32,363 nt of DNA from Bradyrhizobium lablabi (GTDB lineage: Bacteria > Pseudomonadota > Alphaproteobacteria > Rhizobiales > Xanthobacteraceae): positions 129,052-161,414 of the forward strand of contig NZ_LLYB01000125.1 of assembly GCF_001440475.1 (NCBI RefSeq). Reading direction: 5' to 3'. Positions 7,909-16,180 of the stretch are shown here, one piece after another. Made by a program: the position numbers and the translations under genes. How positions within the stretch are numbered: the first letter of the stretch is position 1; each line of letters starts with the position of its first letter. The notes beneath the pieces are model-generated. The model had not been told where the DNA came from. It searched no databases and saw only the letters and a list, made by a program, of their open reading frames with translations.

Positions 7909-8682
7909 ATGGATGCCATCTTTCGCGTCGACGGCAACAACGTCGTCACCAGCCCCTTTGCGGCAGGGCCATGGGACCCGAGCATGCAGCACGGTTCGCC
8001 GCCGGCGGCGCTGGTCGTGTGGGCAGCCGAGCGGATTCCGACACAGGTACCGATGCGTGTCGCGCGCGTGACCGTCGACCTGATGCGCCCCGTGCCGGTG
8101 GCGGCGCTGATTATCGAGACCGAGGTGCTGCGTGAGGGACGCAAGATCCAGCTCTGCGGCGTCAGGCTGTTGGCTAATGGTGTTGTCGTGGTCAGCGCGA
8201 CGGTGCTGAAGATCAAGGTGCAGTCCCACGCATTGCCATCAGAGGCAGCGATAGAGCCGGTCGAACTGCCGGGGCCGGACCAGTCGCGCGTCGAGCACGT
8301 TGACTTCTCCTCGAGCCCTTTCGTCACCGGCATGTCGCTGCGCACCGCCCGCGGCCGCTTCGGCGTGCCGGGACCCGGCGCGATCTGGTATCGCGTCGAC
8401 CGGCCGATCGTAGAGGGGTCGCTCGCTTCGCAGGCGATGCGGGCGATGGCGGCGGCGGACTTCTGCAACGGCACCTCGGCGGTGCTGGATTTTCGCGAAT
8501 GGACCTTTCTCAACGCCGATCTCACGGTGAATTTTTCCCGCGAGCCGGTCGGTGACTGGGTCCTGCTCGATGCCGAGTCGTGGATCGGTCCTGACGGCGC
8601 GGGGCTCGCGATGGCGCGGCTCGCCGACGAGCTCGGCTATTTTGGCCGCGCCATCCAGAGTCTCGTCATCGAAAAGCGCTGA
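7909..8682 (+). CDS. Acyl-CoA thioesterase-like protein (TesB-type double hotdog)
   Basis: This 257-residue protein fits the thioesterase-like superfamily with two hotdog folds. The first contains GPWDPSMQHGSPPAALVVWAAE and VARVTVDLMRPVPVAAL. The second includes FREWTFLNADLTVNFSREP and DWVLLDAESWIGPDGAGLA, followed by a terminal YFGRAIQSLVIEKR strand. These proteins hydrolyse acyl-CoA or bind acyl groups. Actual activity and chain length are unknown. ATG 7909 is preferred. An in-frame TTG at 7885 would add eight residues. It is convergent with the binding-protein gene downstream and co-directional with the short-chain dehydrogenase 121 bases upstream. Confidence 0.8.
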   Translation: MDAIFRVDGNNVVTSPFAAGPWDPSMQHGSPPAALVVWAAERIPTQVPMRVARVTVDLMRPVPVAALIIETEVLREGRKIQLCGVRLLANGVVVVSATVLKIKVQSHALPSEAAIEPVELPGPDQSRVEHVDFSSSPFVTGMSLRTARGRFGVPGPGAIWYRVDRPIVEGSLASQAMRAMAAADFCNGTSAVLDFREWTFLNADLTVNFSREPVGDWVLLDAESWIGPDGAGLAMARLADELGYFGRAIQSLVIEKR

Positions 8683-8711
8683 CCGCGTACCGCTATCTTT
8701 TCGATCGCGGC

Positions 8712-10283
8712 CTATTCAAGATCGACCGGCTGGAAACGGCCGCTCTCGTCGAGCGCCGTGCCCCAGATCTTGTGCGAGGCCGTGTGATCGGAACGGCCGA
8801 AGCCGAGCTGTACGCCGAGGCCGAGATCGAGATTGCGGGTGGCCTCCAGCGCATCGACCAGCTTTTCGGTATCGAGCTGCGCGCCGGTACGCTTGAGCGC
8901 GTCGATCAGGATGCTGGCTGCGACGAAGCCTTCGATCGAGGCATAGTCCGGCGCCTCGCCGGGAAAATATTTGGCCAACGCATTCTTGTATTCGAGCACT
9001 GCGCTCGAATGTCCCGAAACCGCCGGCACCACCTGGGTGACGAGAACGCCTGTCGTGTAACGCGGTCCCAGCAGCTTCAGCTCCTCGGCGAGCGACGAAC
9101 CGCCGACGCCGGAAATGCTGGTGAAGATCATCTCGGGATAGAGGTTGCGCGTCTTCTCGATGAATTTGGCGGCGGCCCGATAGGAGGCGGCCATGATGAT
9201 CGCCTTGACCGGCACCTTTTGCAGCCTCAGCAGGTTGACTGCCTCGTCGACCTCGATGGTGTTGCGCGGGTAGTTGAGCCGCAGGAGCGCGCTGTCGTTG
9301 ATGCCGAGCGCGCGATAGGCCTTGGCGACGCCGGCGAACCCGGCATCGCCGAGATCGTCCTGCTGGGCGAACACGGCGATCTGCCGGACCGGAATGCGGC
9401 GTATCTTCACCAGATAGCGCACCGCGGCGTCGGCCTCCTCGGCATAGCTCGGGCGGTAGTTGAAGACATAGCGGTCGGGCGGATCGCGGCGCACGACATT
9501 GCCGCCGGTATAGGCCCCGAAGAACAGCATCCGCCGCTCCAGCGCAAAGGGCACCGCAACGGCGGCGGTTGCCGTGCCGATGCTGCCGATGATGCCGAAG
9601 ATCTGGTCCTTCTCGTAGAGCTGCCGCACGGCCTGGAGCGTGCGCGCCGGCTCGTTGCCATCGTCGGCGGCGATCAGCTTGAGCATCCGGCCGCCGATGC
9701 CGCCGGAATCGTTGACGCGGTTGAACGCCGCATCGATGCCGATCTTCATCTGGCGGCCGCGCTCCCGTACCGGGCCGGTGAAGGCCGCCGTGATGCCGAA
9801 GCGGATTTCGTTGTCGGATACGCCGCGGACCGTGCTGACCGGATTTCCGAAGCTGACCGCCGGGGGCGGCGGTGCCGGGGCGAAAGCCGGCGCGGGGGTG
9901 GCCGCGGCGGGAGCCGGAGCGGATGGGCTGAGCGACTGTTCGAGATCAGCCAGCCGGCGCTCCGCCAGCTTGCAATCCATCCTTCCCGTCGCGACCGCAT
10001 TGCGGCCGTCCGCAACGCTGCGGTCGAACAATTGCGCGAGTTCGGAGCGCTGCGCCTCGGCGGAGGCAGCATCGCGAATGACGCCAGCAAATTTCTCGAT
10101 GACCGTTTGGATGCGCGGCCGGGCAATATCGGTGCAGGACAGCGCCGAACCGATTACCGGTCCGACGCGGCTGGCAAGGTCGCGGACGAGGTCGATTTTG
10201 TCGCCGGGGGCCGCGTTGGCGGCTGTTATGAAAAAGGCACTAGGTAAAAACGCAATCCGGCGCAAGCTTACTGAAATACTCAC
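8712..10283 (-). CDS. Lone branched-chain-amino-acid-type ABC substrate-binding protein (copy 1)
   Basis: This protein has 523 residues from a GTG at 10283, with AAGAG seven bases upstream. A signal peptide (SLRRIAFLPSAFFITAANA) ends near residue 24. An unusual helical N-terminal region of about 100 residues has two Cys (SALSC and RMDC). A Pro/Ala linker (about 120-145) follows, then a type-1 binding-protein fold of the LivJ/Peripla_BP_6 class. This begins EIRFGITAAFTGP and includes DDGNEPARTLQAVRQLYEKDQIFGIIG and TYTG-like cleft residues. In that family the protein binds amino acids or other small organic acids in the periplasm. No permease or ATPase lies nearby, so it either serves a distant transporter or has a sensory role. 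The frame is open up to 10346, but that start would hide the signal peptide. Confidence 0.85.
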   Translation of the reverse strand: MSISVSLRRIAFLPSAFFITAANAAPGDKIDLVRDLASRVGPVIGSALSCTDIARPRIQTVIEKFAGVIRDAASAEAQRSELAQLFDRSVADGRNAVATGRMDCKLAERRLADLEQSLSPSAPAPAAATPAPAFAPAPPPPAVSFGNPVSTVRGVSDNEIRFGITAAFTGPVRERGRQMKIGIDAAFNRVNDSGGIGGRMLKLIAADDGNEPARTLQAVRQLYEKDQIFGIIGSIGTATAAVAVPFALERRMLFFGAYTGGNVVRRDPPDRYVFNYRPSYAEEADAAVRYLVKIRRIPVRQIAVFAQQDDLGDAGFAGVAKAYRALGINDSALLRLNYPRNTIEVDEAVNLLRLQKVPVKAIIMAASYRAAAKFIEKTRNLYPEMIFTSISGVGGSSLAEELKLLGPRYTTGVLVTQVVPAVSGHSSAVLEYKNALAKYFPGEAPDYASIEGFVAASILIDALKRTGAQLDTEKLVDALEATRNLDLGLGVQLGFGRSDHTASHKIWGTALDESGRFQPVDLE

Positions 10284-10397
10284 GACACAACTCTTTTGGT
10301 CTAAATGTTCGGGATCGAAGTTTCCTGGAATCCCGGCGCGCCGCATCGAGGGCGCAATAATTGCCCTGACGATGCGGCTGCGTCGGTAGTGTCTTGA

Positions 10398-11966
10398 TCA
10401 TTCGAGGTCGAGCGGCTGGTAACGTCCGCTTTCGTCGAGCGCCGTACCCCATACCTTGTTCGATGCCTGATGCTCGGAGCGGCCGAAGCTCAGCTGGGTC
10501 CCGAGACCGAGGTCGAGATTGCGCATGGTCTCCAACGTGTCGATCAGCTTCTCCGTGTCGAGCTGCGGGCCGGTCCGCTTGATGCCTGCGATCAGGACGT
10601 TGGCGGCGACATAGCCCTCGAACGACACGTAGTCGGGCGCTTCGCCAGGGAAATATTTGGCGAGCGCGTTCTTGTATTCAAGCACGGCCGATGAGTAGCC
10701 CGACACCGCGGGCACCACCTGCGTCACGATCACGCCGTTGGTGTAGCGCGGCCCCAGCAGCTTCAGTTCTTCGGCGAGCGCGGTGGAGCCGACGAACGAG
10801 ACGTTGGAGTAGATCAAGCCGGGATAGACATCGCGCGTCTTCTCGATGAACCGCGCCGCGGCCCGATAGGTGGCGACCATGACGACCGCCTTGATCGGCG
10901 GCTTCGCCACCTTCAACTGGTTGATCGCTTCGTCCACGTCGACGGTGTTTCGTGCATAGTTGAGCCGCAGGATGGCGCCGTCGTTCGCGCCCATCGATCG
11001 GAACGCCTTGGCGACCCCCTGAAATCCGGCGTCGCCGTAGGAATCCTGCTGCGCAAACACCGCGATCTGCCGCGGCTGCAGCCGGCGGATCTTGACGAGA
11101 TAGCGGACGACCGCGTCGGTTTCCTGAACGTAGCTGGCGCGATAGTTGAAGACGTAGCGATCCGGCGGATCGTTGCGCAGGATGTTGGCGCCGGTGAACG
11201 CCCCGAAGAACAGCATCCGGCGCTCGAGCGCGTAGGGTATCGCGACCGCCGCGGTCGGCGTACCGACATTGCCGACGATGCCGAACACCTGGTCCTTTTC
11301 GTAGAGCTGCTTCATGGCCTCGGCAGTGCGCGAGGGCTCGTAGCCGTCGTCGGCCGCAAACAGTTTGAGTATCCGCCCGTCGACGCCGCCGGCATCGTTG
11401 ATCCGGTTGAAGGCGGTTTCGATGCCGAGCTTCATCTGACGTCCGAGCTCGCGGGCCGAGCCGGAGAAGGGCGCTGCGATGCCGAAGCGGATTTCCTTTT
11501 CGCCGATGCCGCGCGGCAGCGGCCCGGTCGGGACCGGGGCGGTCGGCGCGGTCGCCGCATTCGCGGCGGTTGCCGCCGCTGCAGGCGAGGGGCCGATGAC
11601 GCTGGAGAGGCTCGGTCCCGAGATCGAGCGCTCGAGATCGGCGAGCTGACGGTCGGCCCGGATGCAATCGATCTTGCCCGAGCTGACGGCGGTGCGGCCG
11701 TCGGCGACGCTGCGATCGAACACCTGGGTGAGATCGGAACGCTCGGCCTCGTTGGACGAGGCCTCCCGGATTACCTGTGTAAACTTGTCGACGATGGTCT
11801 GGATGCGCGGACGCGCAATGTCGCGGCAGGCCTGGGCCGAGCCGATCACGGGGCCGACGCGGCCCGCAAGATCGCGCACGATTGCGATGTCGCCGGCTGC
11901 CTGGGCGCTGCCCGCGATGCCGAGGAGCACGGCACCGACCAGTAAGGTGATCCGATGCGAGGTCAT
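10398..11966 (-). CDS. Lone branched-chain-amino-acid-type ABC substrate-binding protein (copy 2)
   Basis: This 522-residue tandem paralogue lies directly upstream of copy 1 with a 114-base gap. An AAGGAG site lies eight bases before the ATG. The signal peptide is MTSHRITLLVGAVLLGIAG followed by SAQAA. The same N-terminal region with two Cys is present (SAQAC and KIDC), as is the Ala/Pro linker and the LivJ-like domain (EIRFGIAAPFSGS onward). By eye most residues of the binding domain are identical to copy 1. Stretches such as SSAVLEYKNALAKYFPGEAP are fully shared, while the linkers diverge. The two could form a transcription unit reading copy 2 then copy 1. The ligand is unknown. Confidence 0.87.
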   Translation of the reverse strand: MTSHRITLLVGAVLLGIAGSAQAAGDIAIVRDLAGRVGPVIGSAQACRDIARPRIQTIVDKFTQVIREASSNEAERSDLTQVFDRSVADGRTAVSSGKIDCIRADRQLADLERSISGPSLSSVIGPSPAAAATAANAATAPTAPVPTGPLPRGIGEKEIRFGIAAPFSGSARELGRQMKLGIETAFNRINDAGGVDGRILKLFAADDGYEPSRTAEAMKQLYEKDQVFGIVGNVGTPTAAVAIPYALERRMLFFGAFTGANILRNDPPDRYVFNYRASYVQETDAVVRYLVKIRRLQPRQIAVFAQQDSYGDAGFQGVAKAFRSMGANDGAILRLNYARNTVDVDEAINQLKVAKPPIKAVVMVATYRAAARFIEKTRDVYPGLIYSNVSFVGSTALAEELKLLGPRYTNGVIVTQVVPAVSGYSSAVLEYKNALAKYFPGEAPDYVSFEGYVAANVLIAGIKRTGPQLDTEKLIDTLETMRNLDLGLGTQLSFGRSEHQASNKVWGTALDESGRYQPLDLE

Positions 11967-12026
11967 GGCAAAACTCCTTGAGAACAAGATCACAGAAAGC
12001 CGGGCATTATCGGCCCGCCGTCTGGA

Positions 12027-12569
12027 TCATGGGGTGGTGCGTTGTGGCGAGGCCTGGTCCGGCTTCTCGTGCCACTGCATGAACTGCTTGAGCAATTGCG
12101 ACTGATCCGGCGACGGCGGAGCGCTCGGCGGCGTGGAGGCGAGAAGGGACTGGAACTCGCTGATCGCGGGCTTAGGCGAGGTCTCGCCGGATTGGAACAG
12201 GGCAGCCTTGATCGACTGTACGATGCCGGTGGACGTCGACGGCTCACCGTCGCTTTGCCGCGATCCCGGCACCGCGACGACGAAGAACAGTGCTACGAGC
12301 GCGGCGACGCCGATGGCGCCGGCGAAGCGCGCCGCGACGCTCCACAATGCCTTCTTCGATTCCAGGTCGGGTTCGCGCATGATCTCAGGATCGAGGGGAT
12401 GGCGCAGCGCATCGGATACGGCGCTCTCGAGTTGGGTATCGAACGACGCCGGAGAGAACGGCGTCTCGGGGCTCGCTGCGCGCGCCGCAGACCGCTCACG
12501 TAGCCAGCGCGGCGCATAGTACAGGGGGTCGCGGGGATTGATATGGTCCTGCTCACTCACACTACTCAT
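12027..12569 (-). CDS. Single-pass membrane hypothetical protein
   Basis: This 180-residue protein has an ATG at 12569 and an AGGAG site eight bases upstream. The N-terminal 75 residues are hydrophilic and charged (QDHINPRDPLYYAPRWLRE, LRHPLDPEIMREPDLESKK). One transmembrane helix follows at about residues 79-101 (FAGAIGVAALVALFFVVAV), and then a Ser/Pro/Gln-rich tail, probably periplasmic. The reading frame stays open upstream to 12878. That stretch has much weaker third-position GC bias and no site, so it is probably not translated. I recognise no domain. It lies 60 bases upstream of binding-protein copy 2 on the same strand. Confidence 0.75.
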   Translation of the reverse strand: MSSVSEQDHINPRDPLYYAPRWLRERSAARAASPETPFSPASFDTQLESAVSDALRHPLDPEIMREPDLESKKALWSVAARFAGAIGVAALVALFFVVAVPGSRQSDGEPSTSTGIVQSIKAALFQSGETSPKPAISEFQSLLASTPPSAPPSPDQSQLLKQFMQWHEKPDQASPQRTTP

Positions 12570-12949
12570 ACGCTCACTCCTGATGACGCTTGGCGGGTGA
12601 CCCGGCGGATTGTCTGGCGGCGGAACGGCAGTGGACGTGTCGGACAGGAGTTCCAGGTCATGGAAAAGGCGCGCAGGATCATCCACGCCCGCTTCCAGTC
12701 CGCTGTCGAGCGCGGTTGGAAGCTGTGAATCAGGTAGCGAGGTATCGTCCTTTTGTTCAACGCCACCTGTCTGCGAGATCTCGTCTCGCGGCCACACCCT
12801 GCCCACGGCTTCCACTGCCTCGTCCCTGCCGGCAAATGCCCGTCTGTCCGACAAAATTGGAACTGCCGGACCCATCAATCCGCCAGCACACGTAAGTTTG
12901 TTGGAACCGCGCGAGGACTAATTTAGGTCGGAAACGTGACGAAAGTAAG

Positions 12950-12965
12950 TTGAGCTTCTGTTAAC
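12950..12965 (+). promoter_or_regulatory. Near-consensus CtrA box upstream of minC
   Basis: TTGA-N7-TTAAC matches the alphaproteobacterial CtrA consensus TTAA-N7-TTAAC with one mismatch. It lies about 195 bases upstream of minC. Confidence 0.35.
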
Positions 12966-13097
12966 TACAACTCACAAGATCCTTGTTTTCAAAGACTTTG
13001 GCGCGCGCGCCGCGCGGCCGGCAGCAAGAATCGGCCACAAATGCGCCGGATTCGCCGCCCGTTTCGCTGTTTTCTGCGCGCAGCGCGGGTTTTCGCA

Positions 13098-13113
13098 TTA
13101 AGTACTCGTTAAC
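13098..13113 (+). promoter_or_regulatory. Perfect CtrA box upstream of minCDE
   Basis: TTAA (13098-13101), seven bases, then TTAAC (13109-13113) is an exact match to the CtrA consensus. It lies 47 bases before the minC ATG, a position suited to control of the promoter. CtrA is the essential cell-cycle response regulator of this class and is reported to control min genes in Sinorhizobium. Binding here is inferred from the motif and the context. Confidence 0.6.
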
Positions 13114-13160
13114 CAAGTTCGCCGATCTTAACCATTCACTAAGAAAGGCGAGTCGAGCAC

Positions 13161-13859
13161 ATGGACGTCCGAGCGGATACCACGCGTCAACTGGTCCGGC
13201 TGCGCGGCCGTTCGTATGTCGCTTTCGTATTCAGTCCGGTCGTGCCGATCGTGGAATGGCTCGCCGAGATCGACGCCACGCTGGCGCGCTCGCCCGGCTA
13301 CTTTGTCGGCAAGCCGATCGTGCTCGATCTCTCCGCCGTCGATCTCAGTAGCGCCGCCATCGGCCATCTGCTCGGCAGCCTCGGCGAACGCAACATCCGC
13401 GTCCTCGGCATCGAGGGCGTGGAGGAAGAGCGCCTCGCGGCGAACATGCCGCCTTTGCTGACCGGCGGCCGCGCCTGCGTGATCACGCGCAACGAGCCGG
13501 CGCAGAAGCCGGAGCCCGAGAAGCCGAAACCGACCTCGCTCTTGCTCGATACCCCGGTGCGCTCGGGCCAGTCCATCGTCTTCATGGAGGGCGATGTAAC
13601 GGTGTTGGGTTCGGTCGGGTCGGGCGCGGAGATCGTCGCCGGCGGATCGATCCACGTCTACGGAACGCTCCGCGGCCGCGCGATGGCGGGCGTCAACGGC
13701 AATTCCAACGCGCGGATCTATTGCCAGAAGATCGAGGCCGAACTGCTGGCCATCGACGGCTACTACCAGACTGCAGAAGAAATCGACGACTCGCTTCGCA
13801 ACCGTCCGGCGCAGGCCTGGCTGGAAGGCGACACCATGAAAATTACCCCGCTGAATTAA
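13161..13859 (+). CDS. minC: Septum site-determining protein MinC
   Basis: This 232-residue protein is the FtsZ-ring inhibitor recruited to membranes by MinD. The N-terminal domain (about 1-105) includes LVRLRGRSYVAFVFSPV and KPIVLDLSAVDLSS. An acidic/Pro linker (QKPEPEKPKPT) follows. The C-terminal beta-helix domain (about 125-232) has the MinC signatures VRSGQSIVFMEGDVTVLGSV, GAEIVAGGSIHVYGTLRGRAMAG and ARIYCQKIEAELLAI, which form the MinD-binding face. It is the first gene of minCDE, with 21 bases to minD, and is preceded by a perfect CtrA-type box. Confidence 0.95.
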   Translation: MDVRADTTRQLVRLRGRSYVAFVFSPVVPIVEWLAEIDATLARSPGYFVGKPIVLDLSAVDLSSAAIGHLLGSLGERNIRVLGIEGVEEERLAANMPPLLTGGRACVITRNEPAQKPEPEKPKPTSLLLDTPVRSGQSIVFMEGDVTVLGSVGSGAEIVAGGSIHVYGTLRGRAMAGVNGNSNARIYCQKIEAELLAIDGYYQTAEEIDDSLRNRPAQAWLEGDTMKITPLN

Positions 13860-13880
13860 CCGGCTCTAAGGAGATCAAGT

Positions 13881-14696
13881 ATGGCCAAGGTTCTGGTCGT
13901 TACCTCAGGCAAGGGAGGCGTTGGAAAAACCACCTCGACCGCCGCGCTCGGTGCGGCGCTTGCGCAAAGCGGACAAAGCGTCGTGGTGGTCGATTTCGAC
14001 GTCGGCCTGCGCAACCTCGATCTGGTGATGGGTGCAGAGCGCCGTGTGGTGTTCGACCTCATCAACGTGGTGCAGGGCGTCGCCAAGCTGCCGCAGGCCT
14101 TGATCCGCGACAAGCGGCTGGAAAATCTCTGGCTGCTGCCGGCTTCCCAGACCCGCGACAAGGACGCGCTGACCGACGAGGGCGTCGGCCGCGTCATCGG
14201 CGAACTCAGGAGCCGGTTCGACTGGATCCTGTGCGACAGCCCGGCCGGCATCGAGCGCGGCGCGACGCTTGCCATGCGCTATGCCGACGAGGCGGTCATC
14301 GTCACCAATCCCGAGGTTTCCTCGGTGCGCGATTCCGACCGCATCATCGGCATGCTCGATTCGAAGACGGTGAGGGCGGAGCGCGGCGAACGGGTGGAGA
14401 AGCACGTACTGATCACCCGCTACGACCCGGCGCGCGCCGCGCGCGGCGAAATGCTCAATATCGACGACATCCTGGAAATCCTTGCGACTCCGCTGCTCGG
14501 CATCATCCCAGAGAGCCAGGACGTGCTTAAAGCGTCCAACGTCGGCACGCCGGTGACCCTGAACGATGCCGACAGCGCGCCGGCCCGCGCCTATGTCGAC
14601 GCCTCGCGTCGCCTGATGGGCGAGCAGGTCGCCATGGTCGTTCCGGCCGAGCGCAGGGGCTTCATGAACCGGCTGCTGGGACGGAGGGCTGCATGA
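13881..14696 (+). CDS. minD: Septum site-determining ATPase MinD
   Basis: This 271-residue ParA/MinD ATPase has the deviant Walker A motif SGKGGVGKTT (signature Lys11, P-loop Lys16), VVVDFDVGLRNLDLVMG, and the Walker B region WILCDSPAGIERG. The C-terminal amphipathic membrane-targeting helix RRGFMNRLLGRRA is present, so it should bind membrane as an ATP dimer and oscillate with MinE. An AAGGAG site lies seven bases before the ATG. Its last four bases overlap the minE start (ATGA), a sign of translational coupling. Confidence 0.97.
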   Translation: MAKVLVVTSGKGGVGKTTSTAALGAALAQSGQSVVVVDFDVGLRNLDLVMGAERRVVFDLINVVQGVAKLPQALIRDKRLENLWLLPASQTRDKDALTDEGVGRVIGELRSRFDWILCDSPAGIERGATLAMRYADEAVIVTNPEVSSVRDSDRIIGMLDSKTVRAERGERVEKHVLITRYDPARAARGEMLNIDDILEILATPLLGIIPESQDVLKASNVGTPVTLNDADSAPARAYVDASRRLMGEQVAMVVPAERRGFMNRLLGRRAA

Positions 14697-14989
14697 GCAT
14701 GAGGCTGCTGCGGCTGTTTGGCGGCCGTAATGCGACCGCCCCGGTTGCGCGGGAGCGGTTGCAGATTCTGCTGTCGCATGAGCGCGGGCTGCTCGGCCAG
14801 TCGGACCTTCTGGTCACGCTGCGCGAGGAAATTCTCGCCGTCGTTTCGAAGCATGTGGCGCTCGACCCGGACAAGGTGCTCGTCAAGCTGGAGCGGGGCA
14901 AGACCGTCTCGACGCTGGAAGTCGACATCGAAGTGCCAAACAATTTCGACAAGTCGAAAGCGATCGCCGAAAGGCGCATGGCCGGCTGA
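14693..14989 (+). CDS. minE: Cell division topological specificity factor MinE
   Basis: This 98-residue protein stimulates MinD ATPase and so confines MinCD inhibition to the poles. The N-terminal MinD-binding region includes RLLRLFGGRNATAPVARERLQILLSHER. The C-terminal dimerisation domain follows (LVTLREEILAVVSKHVALDPDKV, then VKLERGKTVSTLEVDIEVPN). The start overlaps the minD stop by four bases and has GGAGGG just upstream. An ATG two codons later is also possible. Confidence 0.95.
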   Translation: MSMRLLRLFGGRNATAPVARERLQILLSHERGLLGQSDLLVTLREEILAVVSKHVALDPDKVLVKLERGKTVSTLEVDIEVPNNFDKSKAIAERRMAG

Positions 14990-15056
14990 ACCAGGGGATC
15001 GATCGACGACTGATTTGCCGATAGGGTGATGGGATAACCTTCACCCGGCATTGACC

Positions 15057-15539
15057 ATGACATCGACACGACCCTCGCTTCCCATGACCGGCGGCTGCCA
15101 GTGCGGCGCGATCCGTTACGAGATCACGTCGTTTCCGTTGCTGCTCTACACCTGCAACTGTACCGATTGCCAGCGCCAGACCGGCAGTGCGTTCGCGCTG
15201 AACATGCCAGTGAAGTATGCGGATTTTCGCATCCTGCAGGGCGAGCCGCATGGCTGGCATCATACCTCGCCCAACGGCACGCCGGTCATTTCGCGGTTTT
15301 GCGGAAACTGCGGCACACGGCTGTATGGCGAACGTGACGGACGGCCCGAAACCGTCAGTCTTCGCGCCGGAACCCTCGATGACACATCGTGGCTGATGCC
15401 GGCCGCGCATTTCTTTACGCGCAGCGCGCAGCCATGGGTGCAACCAGCGGCTGGCGCGCAGTGTTTCGAGACCCAGCCGAACGGTTGGGGAAGCCTGCTG
15501 CCGGCATGGCGGGCCCGCTGGGCTGACGCGGCCGATTGA
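15057..15539 (+). CDS. GFA family protein (glutathione-dependent formaldehyde-activating enzyme/CENP-V-like)
   Basis: This 160-residue zinc-binding beta protein carries all expected cysteines in order. GGCQCGAIRYE gives C14 and C16. CNCTDCQRQTGS gives C33, C35 and C38. RFCGNCGTRLY gives C82 and C85. Some members bind glutathione adducts of formaldehyde; most have unknown function and the name should not be taken as proven activity. ATG 15057 is preferred over a TTG two codons upstream. The ribosome-binding site is weak. It follows minE by 67 bases but is probably unrelated in function. Confidence 0.9.
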   Translation: MTSTRPSLPMTGGCQCGAIRYEITSFPLLLYTCNCTDCQRQTGSAFALNMPVKYADFRILQGEPHGWHHTSPNGTPVISRFCGNCGTRLYGERDGRPETVSLRAGTLDDTSWLMPAAHFFTRSAQPWVQPAAGAQCFETQPNGWGSLLPAWRARWADAAD

Positions 15540-15617
15540 ATGCCGCGCTCTGCTGGGGTTGAATATCCCCGTCTCTGAATCGGCAGGCGCGGCGGAAACA
15601 CAAACGGGCGCAGCACA

Positions 15618-16130
15618 ATGACCAACGATATGACGGCGGATGAAATTCTGAAACTGCTCTGCCTTGAGCCGAATGCCACCTGCGGTTTCGTCCGCGAGAC
15701 GTATCGTGCGACGCAGGAAATCGCTCCAGGCGGACTGCCGGCGCCGTTTGCCGATGGGCGCCCGCTGGGGTCGGCGCTGTACTTCATGGTGACGCCGCAG
15801 GCGCCGGTGCGGCTGCACCGGATCCGCAACGATCAACTCTATCACTACTATCTCGGAGATCCGATCGAGGTGCTATTGCTGCGCGGGCAGGGCGAGCACG
15901 TCATCGTCGGACCCGATCTGCGAGCGGGCCACCACGTGCAGTTGCTGATACCGGGCAACACCTTTCACACGGCGCGCATCATCGGCAGCAAGCGCTGGTT
16001 CCTCGGCGCCAGTACGGAATGGCCGGGGGTGATACCCGCCGACGTCGAACTCGGCAAGCCGGAGCTTCTGACGGAAGAATTTCCGAACGTCGCCGCCGAC
16101 ATCCGCAATTTTCCGCAGCCGGTAAATTAA
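15618..16130 (+). CDS. Cupin family protein (DUF985/Cupin_5)
   Basis: This 170-residue protein matches the DUF985 cupins such as yeast YML079w. It starts with a helical segment (TADEILKLLCLEPNATCGFVRETYRA). The beta barrel includes GSALYFMVTPQAPVRLHRIRNDQLYHYYLGDPIEVLLL, then IVGPDLRAGHHVQLLIPGNTFHTARI and WFLGASTEWPG. The fold binds a small ligand, possibly a sugar or quinine-like compound, but no activity is established. It is convergent with the acyl-CoA synthetase gene 50 bases downstream. Confidence 0.87.
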   Translation: MTNDMTADEILKLLCLEPNATCGFVRETYRATQEIAPGGLPAPFADGRPLGSALYFMVTPQAPVRLHRIRNDQLYHYYLGDPIEVLLLRGQGEHVIVGPDLRAGHHVQLLIPGNTFHTARIIGSKRWFLGASTEWPGVIPADVELGKPELLTEEFPNVAADIRNFPQPVN

Positions 16131-16180
16131 CCGGCCAGACCGGCCAATCGCCGCGGCTCGCTTGCCCTGGCCGAAGGCCG

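Larger units (their letters stand above)
12570..13160. other. 591-base intergenic region upstream of minCDE
   Basis: I find no convincing gene here. Its left edge holds the ribosome-binding site of the leftward membrane-protein gene. Its right part holds two CtrA-type boxes (12950-12965 and 13098-13113), an extra TTAACC half site at 13128, and the minC ribosome-binding site. The stretch 12900-13000 is AT-richer than the surroundings, as expected for promoters. Confidence 0.6.

Noticed and set aside
8772..10247. Long rightward open frame (491 codons) opposite binding-protein copy 1
   Set aside because: It is the mirror of a high-GC gene, with Arg/Gly/Asp-rich low-information composition and no domain. 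The opposite strand encodes a clear binding protein.
12570..12878. Upstream extension of the leftward membrane protein by 103 residues
   Set aside because: The frame is open, but third-position GC is far lower than in the gene proper, and a good AGGAG site sits before the ATG at 12569.
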